64,000 bases of DNA from an uncultured Prevotella sp. (lineage in GTDB: Bacteria; Bacteroidota; Bacteroidia; Bacteroidales; Bacteroidaceae), in the NCBI GenBank assembly GCA_946402275.1, contig CAMIVY010000013.1, positions 1-64,000 on the forward strand, written 5' to 3'. Below, piece after piece: positions 18,301 through 26,168 of the stretch (its first letter is position 1; the number at the start of each line of letters is the position of its first letter). The position numbers and the translations under genes are program-made. The notes beneath the pieces were generated by a model. That model had not been told where the DNA came from. It searched no databases and worked only from the letters and a program-made list of their open reading frames with translations.

Positions 18301-21300
18301 AGTTCTTGATGTCGCTGCACTTGGCATTGATAGCTGTGTAAGTGTTCTTGGCAGCCTGTATAGCCTTAAGAACCTCTTGGTATGCAGCCTTGTTGTCAGC
18401 ATCAATCTGAGCGTCGTAAGTCTCATTCACCAGGTTCTTGATCTTCGTGATAGAGTCGTTGATTTCGGTCAGGTTCTTCACGATGTCAGCACCGTCAGTA
18501 GCAGCCTTACCCTGAGGATAGAACTTCACGAGGTTGTCCTTGTTCGTCTTAATCTTTGAGTAGAGATCCTTCATCTCCTGCTTCTTGGCAGCAATGACGC
18601 TGGTCTCTTCCTTAGCAGAGAGGAACATATCGACTTCGTTGTAGTTGTTGTTGGTCTTTGTGAACTGTTTGTTCTGTGCAATCTTCGCATCGCTGTTGGC
18701 CTTGACTGTCTCCTTATAGCCTTGAGCCTCGGTGAGCAGACTTTCATAAGTTGTCTTCCAAGTCTTGAAGTTTTCAGAGTCAACGTCCATGCTGGCTTTC
18801 TTCCAGCCCTTGGCCTTCTCATCCTCAACAGCCTTCTTGTTCTTGGCGAGTTTGCCATAGACGGTCTTCTTGTCAGCAGCATCAGCTTTGGTTCCGAAGG
18901 TCGTGACGTAAGTCTCATTCCATGCTGTCTTGGTATCTACTCCAGTGAGCCAGCTCTTATCCGTAGGAGCCTTATCCTCAGCCTGAGCTTCAGCCTCAGC
19001 CTTGTAAATGCCCTTGTCTGCAGTGGTAAGGTCAGTGTGTTGTTTGCTCAACTTCTGATAGCCCACCCAGTTCTTCACCATGGTGATAGCCACAGCCTTA
19101 GCATCGTCAATATCCTTCTGGATAACGTCCTTCTGAGCAGCAACGTCTGCCTCGGTCAGCTCTTCCTTGGCAATCTTCTCAGCCAAAGGAGCAAGAGTCT
19201 TGAAGCCTGTAATCTTTGCCTTGGCAGCAGAAAGGCCAGACTCACTCTCCCAGTTGGTATCGGTGTCAGCAGCGGCAGCGTAGTCCTTGACAGCCTTCAC
19301 ATCTTTAATGGCATTCTCATAATACTTGTCTTTACCAGTCAGATCACCGATGGCCTTGTCGGCTTCAGCCAGAGCTTTCTCGTTAGCAGCCACGCGGGCA
19401 GCCACGGTAGCAGCTTTATCCTCGATGACCTTCAACTTCTCGTCAATAGCGAGCAACTTCTTCAAGTAGTCATCGTTCAGCGTCTTGGTGTCATCAATGG
19501 CTGTGATGTCACCAGTCATCTCTTTGCCCGACAGGTCGATGTCATCCAGCTCCTTCTGCAGGTTTTCCTTATCGACTGTACCATAAGTTCCATTGTTAAG
19601 ACCTGTCTGGATATCAGTCTTACGCTTACTCAGGCTAGTGCGCTCATCGGTAATGGTTGTCTTGAGGTCAGCCAAAGCCTGTGCGTCAAGATTAGCCTTG
19701 TAGGTAGTCTCTGCAGCGGTCAGAGTAGCATCAGCCACAGTACAATCAGACTTCACGGCCACAGCACCGCTCTTGCTCAGAGCGTTCATTGCCCAGTGGT
19801 GATCTTCGTCGCCAATAGCGGGTTTCTTGGCCAGGGCAGCGTCAAGCTTTTCCTGTTCTGCGTCGAGAGCTTCCTGCTGTTTGGCAATCCAAGCCTTGCT
19901 GTACTTATCAGTATCAGCACCATTGGCATAGAGCGTAGGAGCCTTGGCCTGGGCAGCCGTGGTCAGCGTATTAATCTGCTTCTGGGCGTCTGCGATGGCA
20001 TCGTATATTTCCTTGTACTTTGCGACATCCGAAGCTGCCTGAGCATTGTACTGACCAATAGCATTCTGTATCTCGGTCTTAATGACGCTATACCAGCCCA
20101 GGTCACTCTTATGATTATTTTCCTTGAAAGCTTTAGCCTGCATGTTGTCGTACTGATACTTGATCTCAGCCTTCAGTTCGTCAATGCGCTTCTGGATGGC
20201 ATCAATCATGTCCTTGTACTGACCGTTGTTGGGGTCATAGTCCTTATATGCCTTCTTGTCTTTATTAGCCTTAGCCTTGTCGAAGTTGTCCTGCAGACCA
20301 GTCTTGTCCTTGTTGCTGATGTCAGCCATCATCTCGTTGTAGGCAACCTCGTTGGCTGTAACGGCAGCACCGGCTTCATTCAAAGCCGTGATAGCATTGT
20401 CAACTGCAGTGCTCTTGGCAGCATACTTGTCTTTTACTGATGTAGTGGTCTCGCCGTCCAATGCAGTCTTGTTGTTCAGCCCATCAATGACTTTCTTCAG
20501 GGCTGCCAATGCCTTGTCGAGGGCGTCAGCCTTCTTGTCAGCGTCATTAATCTTCTGTTCAATAGCCTTTTGGTTGTTCTTCTTTGCTGTGTTAACAGCC
20601 GTGGTCTGAGCCTTCAGGTCGTCAAGAGCTACTTTATAGACTGCTGCCAGTCCTTCAAACTTAGTCTGGACGGCATTAATACTCTTGATGATGTTATCAA
20701 CATTAGCTGCGTAGCCAGACTTTGCCTGATAGTCAACACAGGTACCTGCAGCATAAGCCTCTTCGTTTCCAGACCAAATCTTACCATATTCATTAGCAAG
20801 TTCGTTGAGTTCTGCACGAGCCTCTTCGAGCAGGGTAGCATAGGCAGCATCCTTCAACTTGCCAGTAGAAAGCGCTAAGTCAACATCGTTTTTGGCAGTC
20901 TGAGCCTCGCCAATCTTTGCCTTCACTGCTTCGTAGGCGGTTTGGTTTGCAGTCTGGGCAGACTGTGCATCGGCTACCTTCTTAAAGAAGCCTTTAGCAG
21001 GATCAGGACCGCCCAGCAGTGTCTCGATGTCAGCAGACTCATCGACCATGTTCTCAGTAGTCATGGCATCAATACGAGCCTTCAGACCAGCCAGCTCTTC
21101 GCTCAGATTGTTGAAATCGTCAGCAGACATCTTGCTCTTGGCATCAGTCAAAGCCTTATTGGCTGCGGTGTATGTCTCGTTCAGCGTATTTTGCTGATAG
21201 GAAAGTTCCTTGGTCTTTGCAGTTGCCAGAATTTCGTCAATAGCCTTGGCGATAGCAGAATTCGTGGCATAGTCAGCCTTCCACAATTCGTTGTTCTTAC

Positions 21301-21892
21301 GGTTGTAGATTTCAGCGTACTTCTTATCATCGCTTGTCGACTTAATGGCATCGATAAGTGCCTTCTGTGTAGCAAAGGCAGAAGTCTCAGTAGCCTTGTT
21401 GTATTTAAAATTCTTGAATTCCTGGTTTGCCAGGTTGTACTTGTTGTTCAATGCATCGTAAGCAGCATCGAAATCGAAAGTCAGATCGATAGATACACCA
21501 CCAATCTGGTAAGCTGCATCCAGAGATGCCACAGAGAAGAAAACATCCTGAGCCTCTGTGCCCTTCAGCTCAAAGGCTACAGTCTGAGCAGTGTTCTGAA
21601 TCTCCAGTTCCTTGGCTGTTCCACCATTGACTGAGACCGAAACTTTACTGGTGGTAACCGATCCGATAACCAGATTATACTTACCGGGAGATAACTTGCC
21701 TACTTGACAGGTAATCGTTTCACCAGAAGAAACAAATACCGTACCTGCAGACTTGTCGGCTGTGCCAGCAGACCATGTCCAACCAGAAGACGAACCTTGG
21801 TACTGTGCAGCCTGAGCATTTGAAACAGCAGCATTTGCTGTTACAGGGAATGCCGTAAGGGCTGATAATGAGTAAACTACTTCTTTTCTCAT
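15338..21892 (-). CDS. 2,184-residue secreted helical (coiled-coil) protein with dockerin-like module
   Basis: The start at 21892 opens with a short signal peptide (ending NAAVSNA). Residues about 25-140 form a beta-rich domain, and about 140-1940 are nearly all charged, alanine-rich helix made of repeated coiled-coil units rich in KA, AD, DA and EL. A dockerin-like region at about 1944-2017 has two calcium-loop motifs: DITGTGTVDDADF, and DANGDGEINVGD followed by IQAIFNL. A cohesin/Ig-like beta domain and the tail FIYDLSGKLMNGI...KKVVK close the protein. It is probably a long surface stalk or scaffold with no enzymatic motif. A LytTR regulator gene lies 186 bases upstream on the same strand, and a cohesin-like secreted protein lies downstream. 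Helical repeats could be inflated by low complexity, so only the end domains are informative about family. Confidence 0.85.
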   Translation of the reverse strand: MRKEVVYSLSALTAFPVTANAAVSNAQAAQYQGSSSGWTWSAGTADKSAGTVFVSSGETITCQVGKLSPGKYNLVIGSVTTSKVSVSVNGGTAKELEIQNTAQTVAFELKGTEAQDVFFSVASLDAAYQIGGVSIDLTFDFDAAYDALNNKYNLANQEFKNFKYNKATETSAFATQKALIDAIKSTSDDKKYAEIYNRKNNELWKADYATNSAIAKAIDEILATAKTKELSYQQNTLNETYTAANKALTDAKSKMSADDFNNLSEELAGLKARIDAMTTENMVDESADIETLLGGPDPAKGFFKKVADAQSAQTANQTAYEAVKAKIGEAQTAKNDVDLALSTGKLKDAAYATLLEEARAELNELANEYGKIWSGNEEAYAAGTCVDYQAKSGYAANVDNIIKSINAVQTKFEGLAAVYKVALDDLKAQTTAVNTAKKNNQKAIEQKINDADKKADALDKALAALKKVIDGLNNKTALDGETTTSVKDKYAAKSTAVDNAITALNEAGAAVTANEVAYNEMMADISNKDKTGLQDNFDKAKANKDKKAYKDYDPNNGQYKDMIDAIQKRIDELKAEIKYQYDNMQAKAFKENNHKSDLGWYSVIKTEIQNAIGQYNAQAASDVAKYKEIYDAIADAQKQINTLTTAAQAKAPTLYANGADTDKYSKAWIAKQQEALDAEQEKLDAALAKKPAIGDEDHHWAMNALSKSGAVAVKSDCTVADATLTAAETTYKANLDAQALADLKTTITDERTSLSKRKTDIQTGLNNGTYGTVDKENLQKELDDIDLSGKEMTGDITAIDDTKTLNDDYLKKLLAIDEKLKVIEDKAATVAARVAANEKALAEADKAIGDLTGKDKYYENAIKDVKAVKDYAAAADTDTNWESESGLSAAKAKITGFKTLAPLAEKIAKEELTEADVAAQKDVIQKDIDDAKAVAITMVKNWVGYQKLSKQHTDLTTADKGIYKAEAEAQAEDKAPTDKSWLTGVDTKTAWNETYVTTFGTKADAADKKTVYGKLAKNKKAVEDEKAKGWKKASMDVDSENFKTWKTTYESLLTEAQGYKETVKANSDAKIAQNKQFTKTNNNYNEVDMFLSAKEETSVIAAKKQEMKDLYSKIKTNKDNLVKFYPQGKAATDGADIVKNLTEINDSITKIKNLVNETYDAQIDADNKAAYQEVLKAIQAAKNTYTAINAKCSDIKNFKSEALSQWVADNAESEWRLYNVRMQLSNFPTTIDGNGTTAQDNFDKAQSDVTLYDNTADLAAIKATEDNLTNAFDNYKNNVKNDIDNDWVLNNELNQWKSKLADGKTAIAGYTADASQLKPKAVDALFEDVQDMLDAIKAARDEADLKALDNALVIAEDNISGITASINNILTVKAQQVIDGMFAQADADLPVGKEYLEALGKSSANFEESYNENIPGWKNDYAQQVEDHEFGTLGYEGNFTTMRDNLKTWLETNDYAKAKANDTSYADAMTELAKLKAQQAEAEKAVEGLAVTGKLKKELSQYAEQISNEEKWFEDDKEWSSAATRKAYLDGKTGAKFSYWDNEKGISVSCDTWFEAMAGQIATAASARYIKDSEFDYLTDALNTITSAIYEAEKEATTDEAKAKIAGFKDAQADIKGRLKVAYDSEKNKATDLVPFEGEIADLLAEVQGASAAGQADAAAALESLNQKVADLEAKATLEAFTEDTQTKYADDLAALKDEIAAIKANVEAKKDQISFYKEELDAEIVAADNKVDALLEKAEYADNIWKANDRANTSLVNTLETLENDINTLKDDLANTDNYQYVSLDNFAMKMDKINTKMDDAKKEVEEAYAAGTSQALRDDSNNLLELQTYVYNTINDIRNSAAQREVKARVEALVDAAAAVTYDASKYTAGDAATIKNAINNINRFAHTEKGAGILDGDNLTNRVSDGSFNYYLGQIQDMSNDLDEAKRIIAEEILEPEPEVIPGDITGTGTVDDADFDQFVEDLLAGNVPEPGDPNFAVYDANGDGEINVGDIQAIFNLSMGLNPDGSDPDAAGVRARARAYGIFDAGNMAVEATKLSNGNTMLAVKLSSTTDYLAFQMDVVMGDGMSVVSENANLQLLRSNDLSNIHRIVGYGLLENNGTMLTLEVAGEGNVQFTNIVLATEKAEAVKFNLGGNTTGISTIAVEKNDGNFIYDLSGKLMNGIKKGINIIRGKNGETKKVVK

Positions 21893-22000
21893 AACTCTAA
21901 TAATTAAATAATATTGTTTATAAAATCTTTATCTTGTACCTTATATTATATATGCGCAAGGACATTATAATGCCCAATACACGCAAAAGGCTATCGCTTG

Positions 22001-22008
22001 CAAAGATA
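22001..22008 (-). promoter_or_regulatory. -7 element of the 2,184-residue protein gene
   Basis: The reverse strand reads TATCTTTG. The expected leader is about 100 bases and contains the imperfect palindrome GGACATTATAATGCCC at 21960-21975, possibly a regulatory site. No strong -33 box is visible. Confidence 0.6.
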
Positions 22009-22078
22009 GGTTAAATGAATGAGAGGAAAATGCAAAGAAATGCTGTTTTTCGTGAAAGTAGCTATTTTTTTCGCGAAA

Positions 22079-22438
22079 TTATTGCTTTATCAGTTCAATG
22101 AGACTGCGCAGCACGGGCTTGGAAACGTGAATCTCGATGGTTCCGTTTAGGCCGTCGGTGAGCGAAAGCGTCTCCTTGATAGTGCTGATGCGGAAGATGA
22201 GGTTGAGGTTGATGATGTACTTGCGGCCGAGACGGATGAACTTTGACTTGGCACGTGGGACATTCATCAGCCGTGACTCGATGTCGCCCAGTCCGTAGGG
22301 AACCATGAAATGGGTGGTACTGGAATAGAAGATGTGAGTATAGTGATCGTCGGCCTGCATGTAGATGACTTTATCCAGATCGATGATGTAGAGCTCGTCG
22401 TGAGCGCTGAGACATAATGTGGTTGTTGACGTCGGCAT
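22079..22438 (-). CDS. Stand-alone LytTR DNA-binding regulator
   Basis: A 119-residue protein made almost entirely of a LytTR domain: DELYIIDLDKVIYMQADDHY (14-33), a core FIRLGRKYIINLNLI (67-81), and C-terminal strands. There is no receiver domain, so it is not a classical two-component regulator; single-domain LytTR proteins are common in Bacteroidetes. The ATG at 22438 is chosen because the promoter -7 box is at 22455-22462, which excludes the longer reading frame that begins at 22480. Its 3' end is followed by the promoter of the 2,184-residue surface-protein gene on the same strand, making that gene a plausible target. That link is inference from position only. Confidence 0.88.
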   Translation of the reverse strand: MPTSTTTLCLSAHDELYIIDLDKVIYMQADDHYTHIFYSSTTHFMVPYGLGDIESRLMNVPRAKSKFIRLGRKYIINLNLIFRISTIKETLSLTDGLNGTIEIHVSKPVLRSLIELIKQ

Positions 22439-22454
22439 ATTCCTTGTAATGATG

Positions 22455-22486
22455 CAAAGGTAGGTATATTTCTTGAACAAAACAAA
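22455..22486 (-). promoter_or_regulatory. Promoter of the LytTR gene
   Basis: Reverse strand: TTTG (22486-22483), 20 bases, TACCTTTG (22462-22455). The start codon at 22438 lies about 10 bases after the predicted transcription start. Confidence 0.8.
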
Positions 22487-22503
22487 TAAAAAAGATAAAA
22501 TGT

Positions 22504-22535
22504 TTTGGTCTGTTCATTATTTTTTTATAATTTCG
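22504..22535 (+). promoter_or_regulatory. Promoter of the RNase H gene
   Basis: TTTG (22504-22507), 20 bases, TAATTTCG (22528-22535). The -7 element has one mismatch (TTCG for TTTG). It is divergent from, and close to, the LytTR promoter; the ATG at 22546 gives a very short leader. Confidence 0.5.
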
Positions 22536-22545
22536 CGGCTGGAAT

Positions 22546-23010
22546 ATGACAATAGTAAATCCCCCGACATATCGCAACGACACCGTGTTGCCCTTGCCCC
22601 TTGAAGTAAAGGCAGACGCGTGGGCTGTGGATGCTGCCTGTAGTGGCAACCCGGGACCGATGGAGTATCAGGCCATAGACCTGCAGACAGGGGCACGTGT
22701 GTTCCACTTCGGACCCATGAAGGGAACGAACAACATCGGGGAGTTCCTGGCCATCGTACATGCCTTGGCCTTGATGCAGCAGCAGGGACTATACGAAAAA
22801 ACCATCTATTCAGATTCCTACAATGCCATCCTTTGGGTTACCAAACGCCAATGTAAGACGAAATTAGAGCGCACCCCAGAAACGGAGCCGCTCTATCAGA
22901 TTATTGCCCGTGCGGAACGTTGGCTGCAAACCCATCAATGGCGTAACCCCATCATCAAATGGGAGACACAGAAGTGGGGCGAAGTGCCTGCTGACTTCGG
23001 TAGGAAGTAA
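22546..23010 (+). CDS. Ribonuclease H-family protein (RNase HI type)
   Basis: A 154-residue RNase H fold that would cut the RNA strand of RNA-DNA hybrids. The four acidic catalytic positions are present: Asp29 in VDAACSGNPG, Glu66 in TNNIGEFLA, Asp90 in YSDSYNA and Asp150 in PADFGRK. Length is normal for RNase HI. It has a short leader behind its own promoter and is divergent from the LytTR gene. Its last 56 bases overlap the 3' end of ribD, which is encoded on the opposite strand, an unusually long convergent overlap between two conserved genes. Confidence 0.9.
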   Translation: MTIVNPPTYRNDTVLPLPLEVKADAWAVDAACSGNPGPMEYQAIDLQTGARVFHFGPMKGTNNIGEFLAIVHALALMQQQGLYEKTIYSDSYNAILWVTKRQCKTKLERTPETEPLYQIIARAERWLQTHQWRNPIIKWETQKWGEVPADFGRK

Positions 23011-23932
23011 TTATATTCCCGCCATATTCTACCGTATTATATAGCTGCACATCAGCCGGAAGTTGAGGAGCTCGTGTACCATCACTAACGGTGATGGGAG
23101 ACGTTTCCACCCGTATTTCGTCCCATAAGCCAGCCTTGATGAATGATTCATGCGTCTGACGACCACCTTCGACAATCAGTGACTGGATGACATGTTGATA
23201 GAGATCGTCCATTAGTTGAGAAAGTGGACGGTTATGGGTCAGTACAATACGCTTGGGATTGGGACCATGCCAATGACGGACAGTCAGCTGTGGATGCTCA
23301 CGGACATCGGTGGTATGTCCTACCAGGATGGCATCCTCCTCAGCACGCAACTGGTGCGAGAGCATCTGAGTCTGTTCATTGGAAATCTGTAGGGGTTGAA
23401 AATGGTCGTCGATAAAGCCATTGGCTGTCTGAGCCCACTTCAAGATAATGTAAGGACGATGCTTGGAATGGTAAGTGAAAAAACGACGATTGAGCCACAG
23501 GCACTCCTGCTCCAACACACCGACAGTCACCTCTATGCCTGCCTCACGAATCATCTGAACACCCCTACCCTGCACCTTGGCAAACGGGTCTATACAGCCA
23601 ACGACGACACGCTTCACGCCCTTACGGATGATCAGCTCTGCACAAGGGGGCGTCTTACCGTAGTGCGCACAGGGCTCGAGCGAGACATAAATCGTGGCAT
23701 CTTTCAAAAGCGCCTCATCTTCGCGACATACACTGGCAAAAGCATTCACCTCGGCATGCCCCTCACCATAACGGACATGATAGCCTTCGCCAATAATTGA
23801 TGGCTGATGGCGGATGTCGGAAGGTCGAGTTGCCACTATCACAGCCCCTACCATCGGATTGGGTCTGGCTCCCTGAATGCCGTTGGCTGCCAGCTGTAGG
23901 CAGCGGCGCATGTATTTCTCATCTTCGCTCAT
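22955..23932 (-). CDS. ribD: Riboflavin biosynthesis deaminase/reductase RibD
   Basis: Bifunctional enzyme of riboflavin synthesis: deaminates the pyrimidine intermediate derived from GTP, then reduces its ribosyl group. The N-terminal zinc deaminase domain shows HAEVNAF (His59, Glu61) and PCAHYGKTPPCAE (Cys88, Cys97). The C-terminal reductase domain starts near residue 150 (RPYIILKWAQTANGFIDD). The 325-residue length is slightly short for the family. The ATG at 23932 (MSEDEKYMRR) is preferred; a GTG at 23944 would extend into the TTTTCAC repeat array. The gene converges on the RNase H gene with a 56-base overlap and diverges from prmC. No other rib genes are in the window. Confidence 0.95.
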   Translation of the reverse strand: MSEDEKYMRRCLQLAANGIQGARPNPMVGAVIVATRPSDIRHQPSIIGEGYHVRYGEGHAEVNAFASVCREDEALLKDATIYVSLEPCAHYGKTPPCAELIIRKGVKRVVVGCIDPFAKVQGRGVQMIREAGIEVTVGVLEQECLWLNRRFFTYHSKHRPYIILKWAQTANGFIDDHFQPLQISNEQTQMLSHQLRAEEDAILVGHTTDVREHPQLTVRHWHGPNPKRIVLTHNRPLSQLMDDLYQHVIQSLIVEGGRQTHESFIKAGLWDEIRVETSPITVSDGTRAPQLPADVQLYNTVEYGGNIITSYRSQQALRPTSVSPI

Positions 23933-23937
23933 ATCAT

Positions 23938-24027
23938 TTTTCACTTTTCACTTTTCACTTTTCACTTTTCATTTTTCACTTTTCACTTTTCATTTTTCAC
24001 TTTTCACTTTTCACTTTTCACTTTTTA
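23938..24027. repeat. (TTTTCAC)n heptamer array between ribD and prmC
   Basis: About a dozen tandem or near-tandem TTTTCAC/TTTTCAT units fill the whole gap between the two divergent genes. The array ends five bases before the prmC -7 element and begins six bases from the ribD ATG. Confidence 0.85.
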
Positions 24028-24031
24028 TTCG

Positions 24032-24039
24032 TACCTTTG
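24032..24039 (+). promoter_or_regulatory. -7 element of prmC; implies a near-leaderless mRNA
   Basis: TACCTTTG ends only four bases before the ATG at 24044, so transcription should start at or within a few bases of the start codon. The -33 position falls in the TTTTCAC array and lacks TTTG. Confidence 0.6.
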
Positions 24040-24043
24040 CAGT

Positions 24044-24898
24044 ATGACTTACAATGAACTGTGGCACCTGTTAGCACCGCTCTATGGCGATAGCGAGGCA
24101 AAAGCAATTGCACGAATGGTCTATGACGTGCGTTTCGGATTGTCGTTGTCGGACATTTGCATCGGCAAAGATACACAATTATCCGCAAACTGCCAAGCAG
24201 AACTGAAAGGAATTGCAGATAGGCTGCTGGAACAGGAACCTGTGCAGTATGTACTGGGGCAGACTGATTTCTGCGGGAGGACCTTCCGCGTGAACAAGCA
24301 CGTACTGATTCCCCGACCAGAAACAGGGGAACTATGCCACTGGATAGTATCACAGGGAGACTGCTCCCTCATGAACGCCACTAATATCCTTGACATCGGA
24401 ACGGGGTCAGGGTGTATTGCCATTACCTTAGCTGCTGAAATGCGAAAAGCGAAAGTCACAGCATGGGACATCTCGGAAAATGCACTGGAGGTGGCTCGGG
24501 AAAATGCCAGACGACTGAACGTCAACGTGACATTCGAACAAGTGGATGTGCTCCATATACCATCAAACAGTTATCAGCAGACATCAAAAGGCTTCGACGT
24601 CATTGTCAGCAATCCACCCTATATAATAAATAAGGAACGCGCGAGCATGGAAACCAATGTGCTGAACTATGAACCACACACGGCCTTGTTTGTTCCCGAC
24701 GACGATCCCTTGTTGTTCTATCGCGCCATCGCAGCATACGGACAGAACGCATTAAGACAAGGTGGATGGCTATATTTTGAGATAAACCCACTCTACGCCC
24801 AGAATATGATTGAATTGTTGAGTTCTATGTCATATCATGACATTGAAACAAGATATGATGAATATGGCAAACAAAGAATGATAAGAGCCCAAAAGTGA
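24044..24898 (+). CDS. prmC: Peptide chain release factor N5-glutamine methyltransferase
   Basis: Methylates the glutamine of the GGQ motif in class I release factors. The 284-residue protein has an N-terminal helical domain (1-75), the SAM-binding motif ILDIGTGSGCIAITLA (about 114-129) and the catalytic NPPY at 190-193, with IPRPETGELCHW just before the Rossmann core. All are diagnostic of PrmC/HemK. The start is fixed by the very close -7 element. The gene leads a + strand run with recX (four bases after its stop) and comF. Confidence 0.95.
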   Translation: MTYNELWHLLAPLYGDSEAKAIARMVYDVRFGLSLSDICIGKDTQLSANCQAELKGIADRLLEQEPVQYVLGQTDFCGRTFRVNKHVLIPRPETGELCHWIVSQGDCSLMNATNILDIGTGSGCIAITLAAEMRKAKVTAWDISENALEVARENARRLNVNVTFEQVDVLHIPSNSYQQTSKGFDVIVSNPPYIINKERASMETNVLNYEPHTALFVPDDDPLLFYRAIAAYGQNALRQGGWLYFEINPLYAQNMIELLSSMSYHDIETRYDEYGKQRMIRAQK

Positions 24899-24902
24899 AA
24901 AA

Positions 24903-25373
24903 ATGAAGACGGAAAACGATGCTTACCTAACGCTGGCTGCACTTTGTGCACAAGCAGAACACTGCCAATATGAGATGTTGGAGAAGATGCGTAAATGGGA
25001 AATTCCTGAAGAGGGCCAGGCCCGAGTCATGGAACGACTGGTCAAGGAGCGCTACGTGGATGATGAGCGCTTCGCTCGTGCCTTTGTCAAAGATAAAATA
25101 CGCTATAACAAATGGGGACGCAGGAAGGTGGAGCAGGCCCTTTGGCAGAAACGCATCCATGAAGATATCAGGAAGAGTGTTTTAGATGAAGTTGACGACG
25201 AAGAGTATCTCAATGTCCTACGCCCTTTGTTAAAGCAGAAGCGTAAATCGACAAAGGCTCAAAACGATTATGAGCTAAACCAGAAACTGATGCGTTTTGC
25301 CCTAGGTCGAGGCTTCACATTCGACATCATCCGACAATGCCTTGATGTTGAAGAAGAACCGGATGAAGAATGA
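24903..25373 (+). CDS. recX: Regulatory protein RecX
   Basis: A 156-residue all-helical protein of the RecX family, which binds RecA filaments and limits recombination. Typical blocks are present: LVKERYVDDERFARAFV (about 46-62) and RYNKWGRRKVEQALWQK (about 67-83), then a second three-helix repeat. It lies four bases after prmC. Its TGA stop overlaps an ATG (ATGA at 25370-25373) that opens an in-frame extension of the comF reading frame through a TTTTCAC array, so translational coupling is possible. Confidence 0.93.
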   Translation: MKTENDAYLTLAALCAQAEHCQYEMLEKMRKWEIPEEGQARVMERLVKERYVDDERFARAFVKDKIRYNKWGRRKVEQALWQKRIHEDIRKSVLDEVDDEEYLNVLRPLLKQKRKSTKAQNDYELNQKLMRFALGRGFTFDIIRQCLDVEEEPDEE

Positions 25374-25439
25374 TTTTTCACTTTTCCCTTTTCCCTTTTC
25401 CCTTTTCACTTTTCACTTTTCACTTTTCACTTTTCCCTT
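25374..25439. repeat. (TTTTCAC/TTTTCCC)n array between recX and comF
   Basis: Eight to nine heptamers fill the gap. The array is free of stop codons in the comF frame, where it would encode a Phe/Ser/Leu/His-rich stretch of 24 residues starting at the ATG at 25370. Confidence 0.85.
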
Positions 25440-25441
25440 CT

Positions 25442-26134
25442 ATGACCTGGTGGACAAGACTGCTTGACTTTATTTCGCCCCGACTGTGTGTGGTCTGTGG
25501 AAAACGGTTGGCTCCTAGCGAACGGTCTGTTTGTTCCGCCTGCCTACTTCATTTTCCTCGAACCACCTTTCAGTTTACGCCTGAGGACAATCCGATGGCC
25601 CAGTTGTTCTGGCATCTGGCACCTATTGAGCGCGCTGCGGCTTATGTGTATTATGAGCCACACTCGGAAATGGCACAAATTATCTATCAACTAAAATACG
25701 GTCAACGTCCCGATATTGGAGAAGACATGGGACGACTTATGGCCGTGGAGATGGGATATGCCCGCTATTTCGAAGGGATTGACGCTTTGTTGCCCGTTCC
25801 TCTTTCCAGCAAGCGACTGCGACAGCGTGGCTACAATCAAAGTGAACACCTTGCATACGGAATACACGAGATAACAGGATTGCCCATCATCACAAAAGCC
25901 CTAAAGCGCAAACATTTCATACAAAGTCAGACGAAGCTAAGTCGCCATGAACGCCAGGAGAATGTTGCGGAGATGTTCCTGTTAAATGATGCCACCAAAC
26001 TCAAGAACAAACACGTATTACTTATTGACGATATCTGCACCACCGGATCAACACTCTTGGCATGTGCAGATGCTATCAAGCATATTGAAGGCATACGAAT
26101 CAGCATTCTTACCTACGGGTTCACGAAAAGCTAA
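25442..26134 (+). CDS. ComF family phosphoribosyltransferase-like protein
   Basis: A 230-residue protein of the ComF/GntX family, linked in some bacteria to DNA uptake. The N-terminus holds a four-cysteine zinc ribbon (Cys16, Cys19, Cys31, Cys34). The phosphoribosyltransferase fold follows, with LLPVPLSSKRLRQRGYNQSE (about 115-134) and the PRPP loop LLIDDICTTGST (about 194-205). The ATG at 25442 (MTWWTRLLDF) is the likely start. An in-frame ATG at 25370 overlaps the recX stop and reads through the repeat array, so a 254-residue form is possible. Last gene of the prmC-recX-comF run. Confidence 0.92.
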   Translation: MTWWTRLLDFISPRLCVVCGKRLAPSERSVCSACLLHFPRTTFQFTPEDNPMAQLFWHLAPIERAAAYVYYEPHSEMAQIIYQLKYGQRPDIGEDMGRLMAVEMGYARYFEGIDALLPVPLSSKRLRQRGYNQSEHLAYGIHEITGLPIITKALKRKHFIQSQTKLSRHERQENVAEMFLLNDATKLKNKHVLLIDDICTTGSTLLACADAIKHIEGIRISILTYGFTKS

Positions 26135-26146
26135 GGACAAATAATA

Positions 26147-26168
26147 ACTCAACTTTCGCAAGTTGAGT
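26147..26168. terminator. Hairpin after comF
   Basis: ACTCAACTT-TCGC-AAGTTGAGT is a perfect 9-bp hairpin 13 bases after the comF stop, but no T-run follows. It may be a weak terminator or an mRNA 3'-end stabiliser. Confidence 0.4.

Noticed and set aside
18722..20440. 572-residue + strand frame opposite the helical giant protein
   Set aside because: Shadow of repeated Ala/Lys/Asp codons on the other strand; no domain, and the reverse strand has start, signal peptide and dockerin motifs.
22371..22761. Extra reverse-strand frames over the LytTR and RNase H promoters
   Set aside because: They overlap the divergent promoters and the coding sequence of RNase H, which has all four catalytic acids.
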